Positions 8,578-16,984 of a stretch of DNA of 64,000 nucleotides are shown piece by piece. Position 1 is the stretch's first letter. Every line of letters begins with the position of its first letter. The notes beneath the pieces are model-generated. The model was not told where the DNA came from. It saw only the letters and a program-made list of their open reading frames with translations, and ran no database searches. Made by a program: the position numbers and the translations under genes. The stretch is from Epilithonimonas sp042695135 (GTDB taxonomy: Bacteria; Bacteroidota; Bacteroidia; Flavobacteriales; Weeksellaceae), in NCBI RefSeq assembly GCF_042695135.1, contig NZ_CP170547.1, positions 2,790,001 through 2,854,000 of the forward strand, written 5' to 3'.

Positions 8578-9873
8578 TTAATTCCGCTGGTCTTTGATAA
8601 TCATCATCAAAACCTGACGTTCTTCTGGTCTCAGGTCAAGGTCGTATCTCTGAAGTTCCTTTCGTAATGTTTCAATGTCTTTGATTCCTGAAATTTCTAA
8701 ATCTACATTGCCTGTATAAGCGGTTTCATCTATAAAAAGCTCCTTGATGGGATTTTCACCGTTCAGCATATTGACCATATTTTTAAGAGGTACATTTCTC
8801 AGAATGGATGGGGTTCGTGGAAAGGTGGAACGCTTTTCACCTCCTTTGGTCGCCAGTTTGTCTTTCGTGGTTTTTCTTCTTAACACTAGACATTTTACAG
8901 GTCTTTTCTCAAGGGTAACCGTATAGCCGGAATAACGATTGAGATCTTCCAGCATATAATTGTAGAGAGAATCAGATTTCTGTTCGGGGATAATGAATTC
9001 GTAGTTATACAAATTTGTTCCATCATTTGAACCGTCTGCTTTTTCGATCGGCATTAGCTGTTCAGGTTGATTGACCTCAATAAACATTCTTTTCTCAGTG
9101 AAAGATGTTTTATCCTGCTGTCTCAAAAGTTCATACCCTATGGCGTAATACATATCCCATAATGGCAGATTGGTAAACTGCCTGCCGTGAATTTTTCCGG
9201 ATGTTGTTTTACGATAGGTTCCTCCTGCACCAATATCAGGGATTTGCCCTTTGGCAAAGAATGAATAATTGAGGAGTTGGACATTTCTCTGACGGTCGTA
9301 ATCTTCAGAAAGCATTAATGGTCTTGCCCTGTCCATTTGGATAATGGTCTGTAGTGATGATTTGTCTCCACTCAGAACTTCATTAATGGTCTGCTCAGTC
9401 AGTTGTCCTGAATCAGTGGAATTGAACAGTTTTCCGTCTTTGATCCATATGATAAACGGAACGCCTGCGTGTGGAAATAGGTCGTGGAGTTTCTTATCAT
9501 CATAGGTAGACGGCATATTCTTATACTTCTTTCCGTTCGAAGAAGTGAAGAATTTATCCATAGCAGATTTATCCTGACTGCTTACAGGAAGTATTTTTAC
9601 CTTATCTCCAAACTTTTGCTGTAAAGCTTCAATTTTAGGAAGACTCATTAGACAGGCACTGCACCAGGTGCTCCAGAAATCGATTAGGATTAGTTTGTTT
9701 TTATCTTCTGAAAGATCAATCGTTTTCTGAGGATGATTGACAACCTGTAAAGGTGTTGTCCAAAAACTTTCAGGAAGGGAATCTCCAATTTTAAGAGACT
9801 TGTTCTGGGCAAAGGATGTGGTTGCTATGGTAAAAGCAAAAGACATAAATCCCCTGCAAAAAATATTTTTCAT
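8578..9873 (-). CDS. TlpA-like periplasmic thioredoxin-fold protein with C-terminal extension
   Basis: The ATG at 9871-9873 gives 431 aa and places a clean signal peptide first (MKNIFCRGFMSFAFTIATTS...FAQ). A TTG start 63 bp upstream would add a polar extension in front of it and is less likely. The thioredoxin domain (about residues 25-170) has the active site WSTWCSAC (CxxC) and the cis-Pro region AGVPFI. About 240 residues follow with no domain I recognise, rich in Tyr, Arg and acidic residues. Such long TlpA proteins sit beside SusCD pairs in many Bacteroidota. It is the first gene of the TlpA-SusC-SusD unit (58 bp before susC). Role: envelope disulfide reductase, partner probably the MauE-like protein. 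Confidence 0.85.
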   Translation of the reverse strand: MKNIFCRGFMSFAFTIATTSFAQNKSLKIGDSLPESFWTTPLQVVNHPQKTIDLSEDKNKLILIDFWSTWCSACLMSLPKIEALQQKFGDKVKILPVSSQDKSAMDKFFTSSNGKKYKNMPSTYDDKKLHDLFPHAGVPFIIWIKDGKLFNSTDSGQLTEQTINEVLSGDKSSLQTIIQMDRARPLMLSEDYDRQRNVQLLNYSFFAKGQIPDIGAGGTYRKTTSGKIHGRQFTNLPLWDMYYAIGYELLRQQDKTSFTEKRMFIEVNQPEQLMPIEKADGSNDGTNLYNYEFIIPEQKSDSLYNYMLEDLNRYSGYTVTLEKRPVKCLVLRRKTTKDKLATKGGEKRSTFPRTPSILRNVPLKNMVNMLNGENPIKELFIDETAYTGNVDLEISGIKDIETLRKELQRYDLDLRPEERQVLMMIIKDQRN

Positions 9874-9914
9874 ATTTTTGAATAGGTTTTTAATGATTAT
9901 TAATGACTGATTAT

Positions 9915-9961
9915 GCTCTTTCCGTTTGGTCGCCAAACTATTGCGGAAAGGGCTTTTTTTC
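9915..9961 (+). terminator. Hairpin with T-run, antisense to the tlpA leader
   Basis: GCTCTTTCCG at 9915-9924 pairs with CGGAAAGGGC at 9944-9953, with an inner TTTGG/CCAAA pair and a T-run to 9961 on the plus strand. No rightward gene precedes it, so its job is unclear. It may block antisense transcription, or act on the minus strand as a hairpin in the 5' leader of the tlpA-like mRNA. Confidence 0.5.
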
Positions 9962-10019
9962 TAATAGTTACTGTAAATTATATGTGTCTTGATATTTGTT
10001 TTAGTTGCTGTTTAAATGA

Positions 10020-10350
10020 TATGCTTGGGAGGAGACTTCCTTGGTAGAGGAAATCCTCCAACCCAAACAATCATAAAAAAATTAATATGAATGAAAATTG
10101 TGTCCCGTGAAAGCTGTAGAGCCGCAATGGGTTGTACACCCCATTGTATCATGCAATCTGATACTGTATATCGTGGAAGCGGCTTAGGAGTGTAGAGATG
10201 GCTGACAGCATAGAAAACAAAAAACGGCATGGAACTCAACATATCCGACTTGGGATACTGGTATACCTTGAAACAGATAAGTGAGCCCACGCCTAGGTCG
10301 TGAGCTACTTTACTTATCCTCTCGTTTCGTTAATTACCAGTTTTCAAGTC
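10020..10350. ncRNA. Candidate structured RNA (three nested stem regions)
   Basis: Three stem blocks lie in a stretch with no gene. Block 1 (10025-10066): TTGGG, GGAG and TTCCT pair with AGGAA, CTCC and CCCAA. Block 2 (10120-10184): AGCCGC/GCGGCT closes two hairpins, CAATGGG/CCCATTG and TATCA/TGATA. Block 3 (10247-10350): a long hairpin built of GACTTG/CAAGTC, ACTGGT/ACCAGT, GAAAC/GTTTC, GATAAGT/ACTTATC and AGCCCACG/CGTGAGCT (one mismatch). The amount of pairing is far more than I see in other gaps. The strand is undecided. On the minus strand it would be the 5' leader of the tlpA-susCD mRNA; on the plus strand it precedes the HTH gene. It does not match tmRNA, RNase P, SRP or 6S motifs that I know. 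Confidence 0.4.
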
Positions 10351-10441
10351 GAGATTCTAAGCAATAGCTTCTAATATTCTTTGAAGTATCGCAAAGTTAC
10401 ATTTCAATAACTTATTTTACAAATATAATAAAAATATTGAC

Positions 10442-10463
10442 AATTCGGATTCAAGTCCGAATT
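10442..10463. promoter_or_regulatory. Perfect 8-bp inverted repeat upstream of the small HTH gene (putative operator)
   Basis: AATTCGGA at 10442-10449 and TCCGAATT at 10456-10463 are separated by 6 bp, about 30 bp upstream of the HTH start codon. Spacing and position fit an autoregulatory Cro-like operator. Confidence 0.6.
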
Positions 10464-10494
10464 ATTTTATGGAATATCACTTTTATTTGCTTAT

Positions 10495-10716
10495 ATGAAA
10501 ATTGCCAATAGAAAGATTGTTGAATTTATAAGGGATAAATGGGTTGTTCCTATGAATAATAATAGTCAATTTGCAACCGAAAATAATATTGATGAGAAGA
10601 CTGTAAGGAGAATTAGAGAAGACGAAAATTACCAAATTAGTTTAATTACCATAATGAGAATATGTGAAGCTAAAAATATTAAGCTATCTAAATTTCTTGA
10701 AATGGTTGGACTTTAA
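10495..10716 (+). CDS. Small Cro/XRE-like HTH regulator
   Basis: A 73-aa protein that is almost only a helix-turn-helix domain: FATENNIDEKTVRRIREDE is the HTH core, followed by YQISLITIMRICEAKNIKLSKFLEMVG, the typical last helices of XRE domains. It has no sensor or second domain. A perfect inverted repeat lies just upstream and a strong terminator just downstream, so it is a monocistronic unit. It probably represses itself and possibly the neighbouring ATPase gene. Its position at the head of the accessory island fits a control gene of a defence-like module. Confidence 0.8.
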   Translation: MKIANRKIVEFIRDKWVVPMNNNSQFATENNIDEKTVRRIREDENYQISLITIMRICEAKNIKLSKFLEMVGL

Positions 10717-10734
10717 AAGAAAAAAAATATTAAG

Positions 10735-10762
10735 AAATCCTAACGTGAGTTAGGATTTTTTT
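10735..10762 (+). terminator. Terminator of the small HTH gene
   Basis: AAATCCTAAC (10735-10744), loop GTGA, GTTAGGATTT (10749-10758), then Ts. It is a perfect 10-bp stem 18 bp after the stop codon. Confidence 0.9.
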
Positions 10763-10786
10763 TATAAATCATAACAATGTAAAAGA

Positions 10787-10857
10787 AATTCAGTAAAAAT
10801 ACTGATTGTAAGTTTTGTGATGGTTTTTATCTTTGTCGTTGTACGGAAAACCATAAT
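10787..10857 (+). promoter_or_regulatory. Promoter block, copy A (drives the GHKL ATPase gene)
   Basis: Contains IR1 (CAGTA/TACTG, 10791-10804), a -33 TTG at 10806-10808, a 19-bp spacer, the -7 box TATCTTTG at 10828-10835, and IR2 (TACGG/CCATA, 10842-10855) near the expected start of transcription. The same 71-bp block, about 80% identical and gap-free, recurs at 14336-14406. The leader to the ATG at 11037 is about 180 bp. Confidence 0.75.
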
Positions 10858-11036
10858 TGGCTTAAGGAAATAATTTTTATTTTTGAAAAAAAACAAAACC
10901 TCTACTATCTCTTTATATTTGAGAAATTTGCAAAATTATCACTATTTGAGCATGCTTATTTAGAAAACTCCGCAAATTCACCGAAAGTTAGTAGCCGCAG
11001 TAAAAGACAACAATACTAACAATTGAGTTAATTCTT

Positions 11037-14000
11037 ATGGAAACACAAGTATCAAGAGCCGATTTATATAAATATAAAACACAGCGTAATGACCTAAAGC
11101 AACATGCGGATAAGATTATTCAGGGCATAAAAAAAATTGGTCCTAACCACGCTAAAAGAGCTATTTGGGAACTGTTTCAGAATGCGGTGGATTTAAGTCC
11201 ATCGTGTGAGATTGAGTTAAAGTTATCAGATAATGAACTCATCTTTTCACACAATGGAGTACCTTTTACCATGCACACCCTAGATTGTTTGTTTACACAG
11301 GTAAGTTCAAAAACGCTTACAGAAAAAAAAATTGAAAGAGAAGAAGCTGACCCTATTGGTCAATACGGTACCGGCTTTATGACCTCACATTCTTTTGGTG
11401 ATATAGTGAAAGTAAGCGGTGCCATTCAAGATGAACTTTACGGAGAATATTCAAATAATTCGGCATTAGGCAACATAAAGTTCACCGACCTTGTAATAGA
11501 CCGCAGCACACAAGATTGGGAAAAGCTTTGTGATGAGATAAGCGATCTAAGAAAGACAGTTACAGAATTACTGAATAAGCAACCAACTTTTGACGAGTTG
11601 CCAAAAACTGTTTTCAAATTCGGTTTCAACAACGAGCTCAATAAAAAAAGAGCATTTGATGCCACCGAATCACTAAAAGTAATTTTGCCTTATGTGATGA
11701 TTTTTAATGATAGATTAAAGAAAGTAACTGTTATTGACAATCAAGGTAATATAACAACCTATATCAAGAACGAAATTGAAGAATTTCGTGAGTATTGCTA
11801 TACCAGAGAAATACAAATAAATGACGAGATTAAAAGAATCAACTATCTTAAAACGGATAGATTAACCATAGTACTTCCGCTTGACGATAATCTAACTTCT
11901 GATAAATATATTGGAAATGCGCAAATGTTGCCGGAAAGCCTACCACGACTTTTTCTTTATTATCCATTAATCGGGACAGAGCATTTCGGATTCAACTTTG
12001 TAATTCATTCCAAAAATTTTCAGCCTACAGAACCGAGAGATGGCTTACATCTCAATTCGGAAAATGAAAAAAACAAGACAGAGGAGTTAGCCAATCAGAA
12101 ATTGCTACAAGAGGCATCTGATTTGATTTTTTCTTTTTTAGAAAACAACCTTTCAAAAATCCAAAATCCACATTTACTTGCTGAAATTAACTTTCCGGTC
12201 AGTTCAGATGATGCGGAGCTAAACAAATACTTTATAGAATTCAAAGAAAAGTGGACAAATAAGTTTAAAACCCTTCCGTTTGTTGAGACACAAAACGCTC
12301 GAATATCTGTACAGGAAGCAGTTTTTTTAAACAGTTCGGTAATTCTGCAAACAGATGAAAACACATTAGGAGCCATTTATAAAATTGTTGCTGATTTTTA
12401 TGGAAATTTACCTAAATCAGAACTTATTCCAATCTATACAAAACTTATGGATAATTGGAATATTTGGGATATTCAAAGAATTGGATTTGCCGATATTGTT
12501 GATAAAATCCAAGAAGACGGAGCAATTGAATCATTCAATAAATCTGAATTAATTCTTTTATACAAAGAATTGATACGAAAAGAACAAGTAGAATTATTCG
12601 ACAAAGCGATTATACCTAATATAAAAGGACAATTCAAAAGACGAATCGATCTTAGCCGATCTGTTGATTTGACAGCTGAACTATTATCATTAGCAGATGT
12701 ACTCAACCCTAAAATAACCAACAGGCAAATTGATATTGACTTTTTGCTTGAAGGTTTAGAGTTTGAAAACTTTGGACGAAGGAATTACATGGAATTAATC
12801 AATGCTTCATTAGATGAGCATATAAAAGAAAATACACGTTCAGAAAGTCTACCCGAAAACTACCTTGCACGTTTAATTCAATACGCCAGTATAATCCCGA
12901 AAGAAGATTCAATAAGTGGTCCTGTAAAAGTGATAAAGTTGATTGAACAGCATTATGATTTAGAGTTAAACTCGATTGTTCTTTCTTCCATTTCTGGTGA
13001 GGATAACATAGACATTAGAAAGGGGCAGAACGACTTGTTCAAAGTATTTTTGAATGATATAAGTAATAAGGATACTGAATGGACAAAAGAAAATTTAGAA
13101 GGATTAGCAATAATTTTAAAAGAAGCCTTCAATTACGCTGATGTTAAAAAGATATTCCTGCGATATGATGTTTATCCAAATCAACTTAACGAATTAAAAG
13201 GTATTATAAATCTTTACAGTGATAACAAAATACCTGAGTTTGTAAAAGATTTGTATGACAATATAGTAGAACCAAGTAGTCTAATCAGAACTACACTAGC
13301 ACATTCTGTTATCGAAAATATTTATGATGAAATGAAATCCACCAAAGCATTGGATTTGACATCTGAAATAGAAATACGGTTTTTCGGCCAATCAGGAAAT
13401 GAGATACACATGGAAAATCATCCCTACAGAAGTTATATTATTGACATAATTAGAAATTTCAAGCCCGACAAAGGAAAAAACGAACTTTATGAAGAGCTTT
13501 TTCCAGCAACATCAAGAAATAAGTCCGCAATATTGGTACAATTGGCAGACGGTGAAGCATCCTTCACTATTTTAAGTCAGCATGAGACCGTAATTAGAAA
13601 ACTTGCAGGGATAGCTGGACATCCTAATCTTGAAGAGTTAATAAAGCTCGGAGAAGATGCATTACTCAGAAAACAGCAGGATGAAATCGAAATGCAATAC
13701 AAAAAGAAACTTGGTAATCATTTGGAAGACGTACTTCTTAAAAGATTAACGCAAAATATTAATGCGAAAGTGATTAGTGAGCAGGATGGACAAGACATTG
13801 TAGTTTATATTGATGAAAAACCAATTTATTATATTGAGGTTAAATCAAAATGGATTGAAACAACACCAATAAGAATTTCACGAAATCAAACTTTAAGAGC
13901 ACACCAAAACCCGAATTGTTTTGCATTATGTTCAATTGACATGACCAAATATGCAGGTATAGATAAATATGAGATTGAAAAAATTGAAAATGTGGTTGAG

Positions 14001-14207
14001 TTTATGAAATTCAACACGGATTTAGGCATTAAGGTAGGACACTTAGTGGACATTTATGAAAATGCTCATCAAATAGACAAATTCAGTTTAGACGGAGATT
14101 ACCGAACATTGATACCAGCAGGTTATATAAATGGGGGCTTGGCTTTAGGGCCGTTTGAAAATGAACTTTTAAGGTATATAGAAGCTAATTATAGTATGCC
14201 CAACTAG
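11037..14207 (+). CDS. Hsp90/GHKL-type ATPase with C-terminal DUF3883-like nuclease domain (candidate defence protein)
   Basis: A 1056-aa protein. The N-terminus (about residues 25-130) is a Bergerat ATP-binding fold of the sacsin/NO VEIN type: N-box IWELFQNAVD, a G1-like FSHNGVPF, and the G2 loop IGQYGTGFMTSHSFG. A long helical middle (about 380-880) has no domain I recognise. The C-terminal part (about 895-1000) looks like DUF3883, a PD-(D/E)XK-like fold: GQDIVVYI then YYIEVKSKW, giving the D...ExK pattern. Proteins with this architecture occur in bacterial defence islands. The function here is inferred from domains and neighbourhood: ATP-driven sensing coupled to a nuclease. It has its own promoter block, shared in sequence with the next gene. 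The AT-rich composition and island location suggest transfer. Confidence 0.8.
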   Translation: METQVSRADLYKYKTQRNDLKQHADKIIQGIKKIGPNHAKRAIWELFQNAVDLSPSCEIELKLSDNELIFSHNGVPFTMHTLDCLFTQVSSKTLTEKKIEREEADPIGQYGTGFMTSHSFGDIVKVSGAIQDELYGEYSNNSALGNIKFTDLVIDRSTQDWEKLCDEISDLRKTVTELLNKQPTFDELPKTVFKFGFNNELNKKRAFDATESLKVILPYVMIFNDRLKKVTVIDNQGNITTYIKNEIEEFREYCYTREIQINDEIKRINYLKTDRLTIVLPLDDNLTSDKYIGNAQMLPESLPRLFLYYPLIGTEHFGFNFVIHSKNFQPTEPRDGLHLNSENEKNKTEELANQKLLQEASDLIFSFLENNLSKIQNPHLLAEINFPVSSDDAELNKYFIEFKEKWTNKFKTLPFVETQNARISVQEAVFLNSSVILQTDENTLGAIYKIVADFYGNLPKSELIPIYTKLMDNWNIWDIQRIGFADIVDKIQEDGAIESFNKSELILLYKELIRKEQVELFDKAIIPNIKGQFKRRIDLSRSVDLTAELLSLADVLNPKITNRQIDIDFLLEGLEFENFGRRNYMELINASLDEHIKENTRSESLPENYLARLIQYASIIPKEDSISGPVKVIKLIEQHYDLELNSIVLSSISGEDNIDIRKGQNDLFKVFLNDISNKDTEWTKENLEGLAIILKEAFNYADVKKIFLRYDVYPNQLNELKGIINLYSDNKIPEFVKDLYDNIVEPSSLIRTTLAHSVIENIYDEMKSTKALDLTSEIEIRFFGQSGNEIHMENHPYRSYIIDIIRNFKPDKGKNELYEELFPATSRNKSAILVQLADGEASFTILSQHETVIRKLAGIAGHPNLEELIKLGEDALLRKQQDEIEMQYKKKLGNHLEDVLLKRLTQNINAKVISEQDGQDIVVYIDEKPIYYIEVKSKWIETTPIRISRNQTLRAHQNPNCFALCSIDMTKYAGIDKYEIEKIENVVEFMKFNTDLGIKVGHLVDIYENAHQIDKFSLDGDYRTLIPAGYINGGLALGPFENELLRYIEANYSMPN

Positions 14208-14335
14208 TATAAATATATTGGAAATTGATAAAAGAAAATAAATTTCTCTAATTTTAAATTTCATTTAATACAATATAAAAACACAAGATTAAATCTGATT
14301 CTGTTTTGCACTGACACAGAAATAATTACTGAGAA

Positions 14336-14406
14336 AATTCAGTGAAAATACTGAATGGATATTTTGTGGTAGATTTTATTTTTGTTTTTTTACGGAAAGC
14401 CGTAAT
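14336..14406 (+). promoter_or_regulatory. Promoter block, copy B (upstream of the TIGR04141 gene)
   Basis: A gap-free copy of 10787-10857. It has IR1 CAGTG/TACTG at 14340-14353, the -7 box TATTTTTG at 14377-14384, and a perfect IR2 TTACGG/CCGTAA at 14390-14405. IR1, the -7 box and IR2 keep exactly the same spacing (37 and 51 bp from IR1) as in copy A. The -33 position reads ATG rather than TTG. The rest of the gap 14208-14517 shows nothing else. Confidence 0.7.
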
Positions 14407-14517
14407 GTTAGCAATAAATTTATATATAGTTTTGACTTTTAAATAATTGCAGTCACTCCCCAGTAGAGTCAATTTGCAATTTATAAATATTTTTATGCCG
14501 ATAATAAAAACTAAACC

Positions 14518-16114
14518 ATGAGCAATTTTCTCACGAAAAAGCTAGCTATTTTTCTATTGAAAGAAAAATATACTACGTTTGATTCTACATTAAAATCAAA
14601 CTCGATTACAAAATATAAACTTAAAGATGATATAGAAAATGAGGGATTGGTTGTAATCGGTCATGAAAAAAGAAAGAGCCAGAATGGAAATATTTATTAC
14701 AAACAATTTGTAAAGAAGAATTCCCCGATTTAAATAATTCATCCAATCGAGCCGTACTATTCTTCAAAAGTGAAGAAAGAATTTTCGCAATTTGTTTTGG
14801 TTATGGAAAATACTTATTAAAAGATGAATGTATTGAACGTGAATTTGGATTAAAGACGGCATTGAATATAATTGATGCTGATAAATTGATAAGTGTAGAC
14901 AAAGCAAATATTGGTGATTTAAACCTTCTAACAAAAACGCAAGCATCTCAAAAAGGGAGTCCACATCATTTTGAAATAGATATCTTAAGAGATTTGGTTA
15001 AAGGAATTACTGGCGAACCAAAGAATACCAGCGATAGATTATTTGGTAAAATCATTACTGGCAATGAAGCTATTCATATTGCACCGAGAGTTAAACTTCG
15101 TAGTATTCCAAAAATTTTAAAAGAGCTAAAAACATCTTATTTATCGGATGATTATAAGGAGCGTTTTGACTGGATTGATAACATAAAGCCAGAAAAAGAT
15201 CCTGCTACGTTAGAAAAATTAAAAACACGACTGCTTAAAGCTGTAAATTCTAAAGATAGCACATCTTTACATCTTGCTCCACCTTTCTTAATAGATTGGG
15301 AAAATTTTGAATACTTATCCTATACCCCAAAGGGTGATAAGTTCAATCAATTTGATATTAAACATTTCTATCTTTATAAATTTCAAGATGATTTTGTATT
15401 TGATGACTGGGATAAATTAGCATATCAAAATTTCTATATTAAGTTTTCTACTTACGAAGAAACGTTTTCATATAAACTATGGAGATTTCTAAATTATGAA
15501 ACAGAATTAAATGGTTTCAGATATATTTTCACATCTTCAAACTGGTACAAAATAAGTAAAGATTACTATAATGACATTTATCAATATTGTTCTTCAATTG
15601 AAGAGTCAGAATCAGCATTTATTGATTGTGTACAAAATAAGGATAAAAAATATGATGAAGGATTCTATAACATTCAACTGGCAAATTCAAAAGCAGATTA
15701 TTTACTTTTTGACAGAAACCTTGTAAAGTCTGATATAAATAGATCCCAGATTGAAGTATGTGATGTATATAATGTGTCAAACAATGAATTTATTCATATT
15801 AAATTTAGAGAGAGTTCTTCTACTCTAAGTCACTCTTCTCACAAGGAAAAGTATCAGCCAACTCTTTACAAAAAGATAAAACGTATCGCAAAAACATTCG
15901 AACCATATTAAAAAACAATCGTAATATAATTCCGATAGAAAATAAGGACATTCATCCTAATAAATACACAGTTACATATGCAATAATTGAAGATAAGCAT
16001 CGAAAATTTGTTGATTCATTACCTTTTTTCAGCTTAGTCAATTTTCGATTAACACTTGAAGATTTATTATCCAGGGGTTTTAACGTCAGAGTAAAAAAGA
16101 TCTTAAAAAAATAA
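14518..16114 (+). pseudogene. TIGR04141/DUF6119-family protein gene, broken by three frameshifts
   Basis: Reading across frames reconstructs one family member of about 530 aa. The first frame (14518-14733) gives the N-terminal 71 aa. A shift near 14703-14718 moves into the frame encoding NRAVLFFKSEERIFAICFGY and KYLLKDECIEREFGLKTALN, the family hallmark, which stays open to about 15830 through DYKERFDWIDNI and the SSTLSH motif. Two more shifts near 15835 and 15872 are needed to reach LFTKDKTYRKNIRTIL and the C-terminal LPFFSLVNFRLTLEDLLSRG, ending at the stop at 16112-16114. TIGR04141 proteins are sporadically distributed accessory proteins often found in defence islands. This copy is inactive unless the shifts are sequencing errors; one lies in an A-run and one next to CCCC. 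The internal frame 14862-15911 alone would give 349 aa. Confidence 0.8.
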
Positions 16115-16135
16115 TTCATCCAAATATTGTAACGA

Positions 16136-16984
16136 ATGTCTAGACAAAAAATAACAGATGAACAAATTTCTAATTTTGTAAAAGAAATTGTTCAGAGGAC
16201 TTTTGAAAATTTGTCCTTTGATACAAATAAAATTCCAAAGAAAATTATACAATTTTGGGATAACAGTGAACAATTACCTACAGATGTGAACGAATGCATT
16301 CAAAGTTGGTCACAACTTGATTCTTTAGGTTATGAAAGGTTACTATTTAATAATGAAAAAGCAAGAGAATTCATCCTTGAAAAACTAGGCAATAAATATA
16401 CAAATGCTTATGATAAGTGTTATCATCCCGCAATGCAATCAGATTATTTCCGTCTTTGTTATATTTTTATTGAAGGAGGATGCTACATAGATGCTGATGA
16501 TGTTTACAGTGGGGCAGATATTAATTACCTATTTAATGATAACAGATTAAAAATTCAACCACTATGCTATGATATTTCTACTCAGTCAATGGTTTCTCCA
16601 TCGATTTTCACAAAGGTAGGAGCATATTCAAGTAGTTGGATTTTCTATTTCAACAATAATCCTCTAATTGCCAAAAGTAAACATCCTATAATTGAACAAG
16701 CTCTTTCCTTAGCAACCTTGTTATTGTTGGAGTCAGACACAAGTGATAGTTTACCTGAGATACAATCTACAACTGGCCCGGGTAACATTACTAAATCAAT
16801 AACAAATATTTTAAGAGAAACTAATATTGAAGAACAATTAATTTTAGTATTGACAGATTGGGAAAATATTGCTAAAAGTAAATGGCCATTGAGTTACAGA
16901 AATGATGCAAGAAATTGGCGCTTGTCAAATTGTCAAGATTTCAAAGATTCTAATTTAAGTGGTTTTTATGAGAAAAAATTCTAA
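16136..16984 (+). CDS. Glycosyltransferase, GT32-like (DXD motif)
   Basis: A 282-aa protein with the GT32/capsule-type sugar transferase signature: IPKKIIQFWD near residue 35, then PAMQSDYFRLCYIFIEGGCYIDADD near residues 100-125, where the DAD is the nucleotide-sugar/metal binding DxD. There is no signal peptide or membrane helix, so it is cytosolic. It starts 22 bp after the TIGR04141 remnant and overlaps the next gene by 17 bp, marking the start of a three-gene glycan cassette. It probably adds a hexose to a lipid-linked or peptide acceptor; donor and acceptor are unknown. Confidence 0.78.
   Translation: MSRQKITDEQISNFVKEIVQRTFENLSFDTNKIPKKIIQFWDNSEQLPTDVNECIQSWSQLDSLGYERLLFNNEKAREFILEKLGNKYTNAYDKCYHPAMQSDYFRLCYIFIEGGCYIDADDVYSGADINYLFNDNRLKIQPLCYDISTQSMVSPSIFTKVGAYSSSWIFYFNNNPLIAKSKHPIIEQALSLATLLLLESDTSDSLPEIQSTTGPGNITKSITNILRETNIEEQLILVLTDWENIAKSKWPLSYRNDARNWRLSNCQDFKDSNLSGFYEKKF

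Noticed and set aside
3979..9873. Polysaccharide utilisation locus
   Set aside because: SusC and SusD are present, but no glycoside hydrolase, lyase or sulfatase is encoded nearby; the companions are redox proteins.
10012..10290. 92-codon leftward open frame, including a short proline-rich end from the ATG near 10071
   Set aside because: The stretch is dominated by RNA-like stems, which explain the composition. The predicted protein resembles nothing and has no start-site signal. A 20-aa peptide from the inner ATG cannot be excluded but is not supported.
10020..10350. Retron msr-msd RNA
   Set aside because: There is no reverse transcriptase gene in the neighbourhood and no convincing a1/a2 pair enclosing the whole region.
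14680..14740. Programmed ribosomal frameshift in the TIGR04141 gene
   Set aside because: No slippery heptamer in phase and no downstream pseudoknot was seen, and two further shifts occur later in the same gene.
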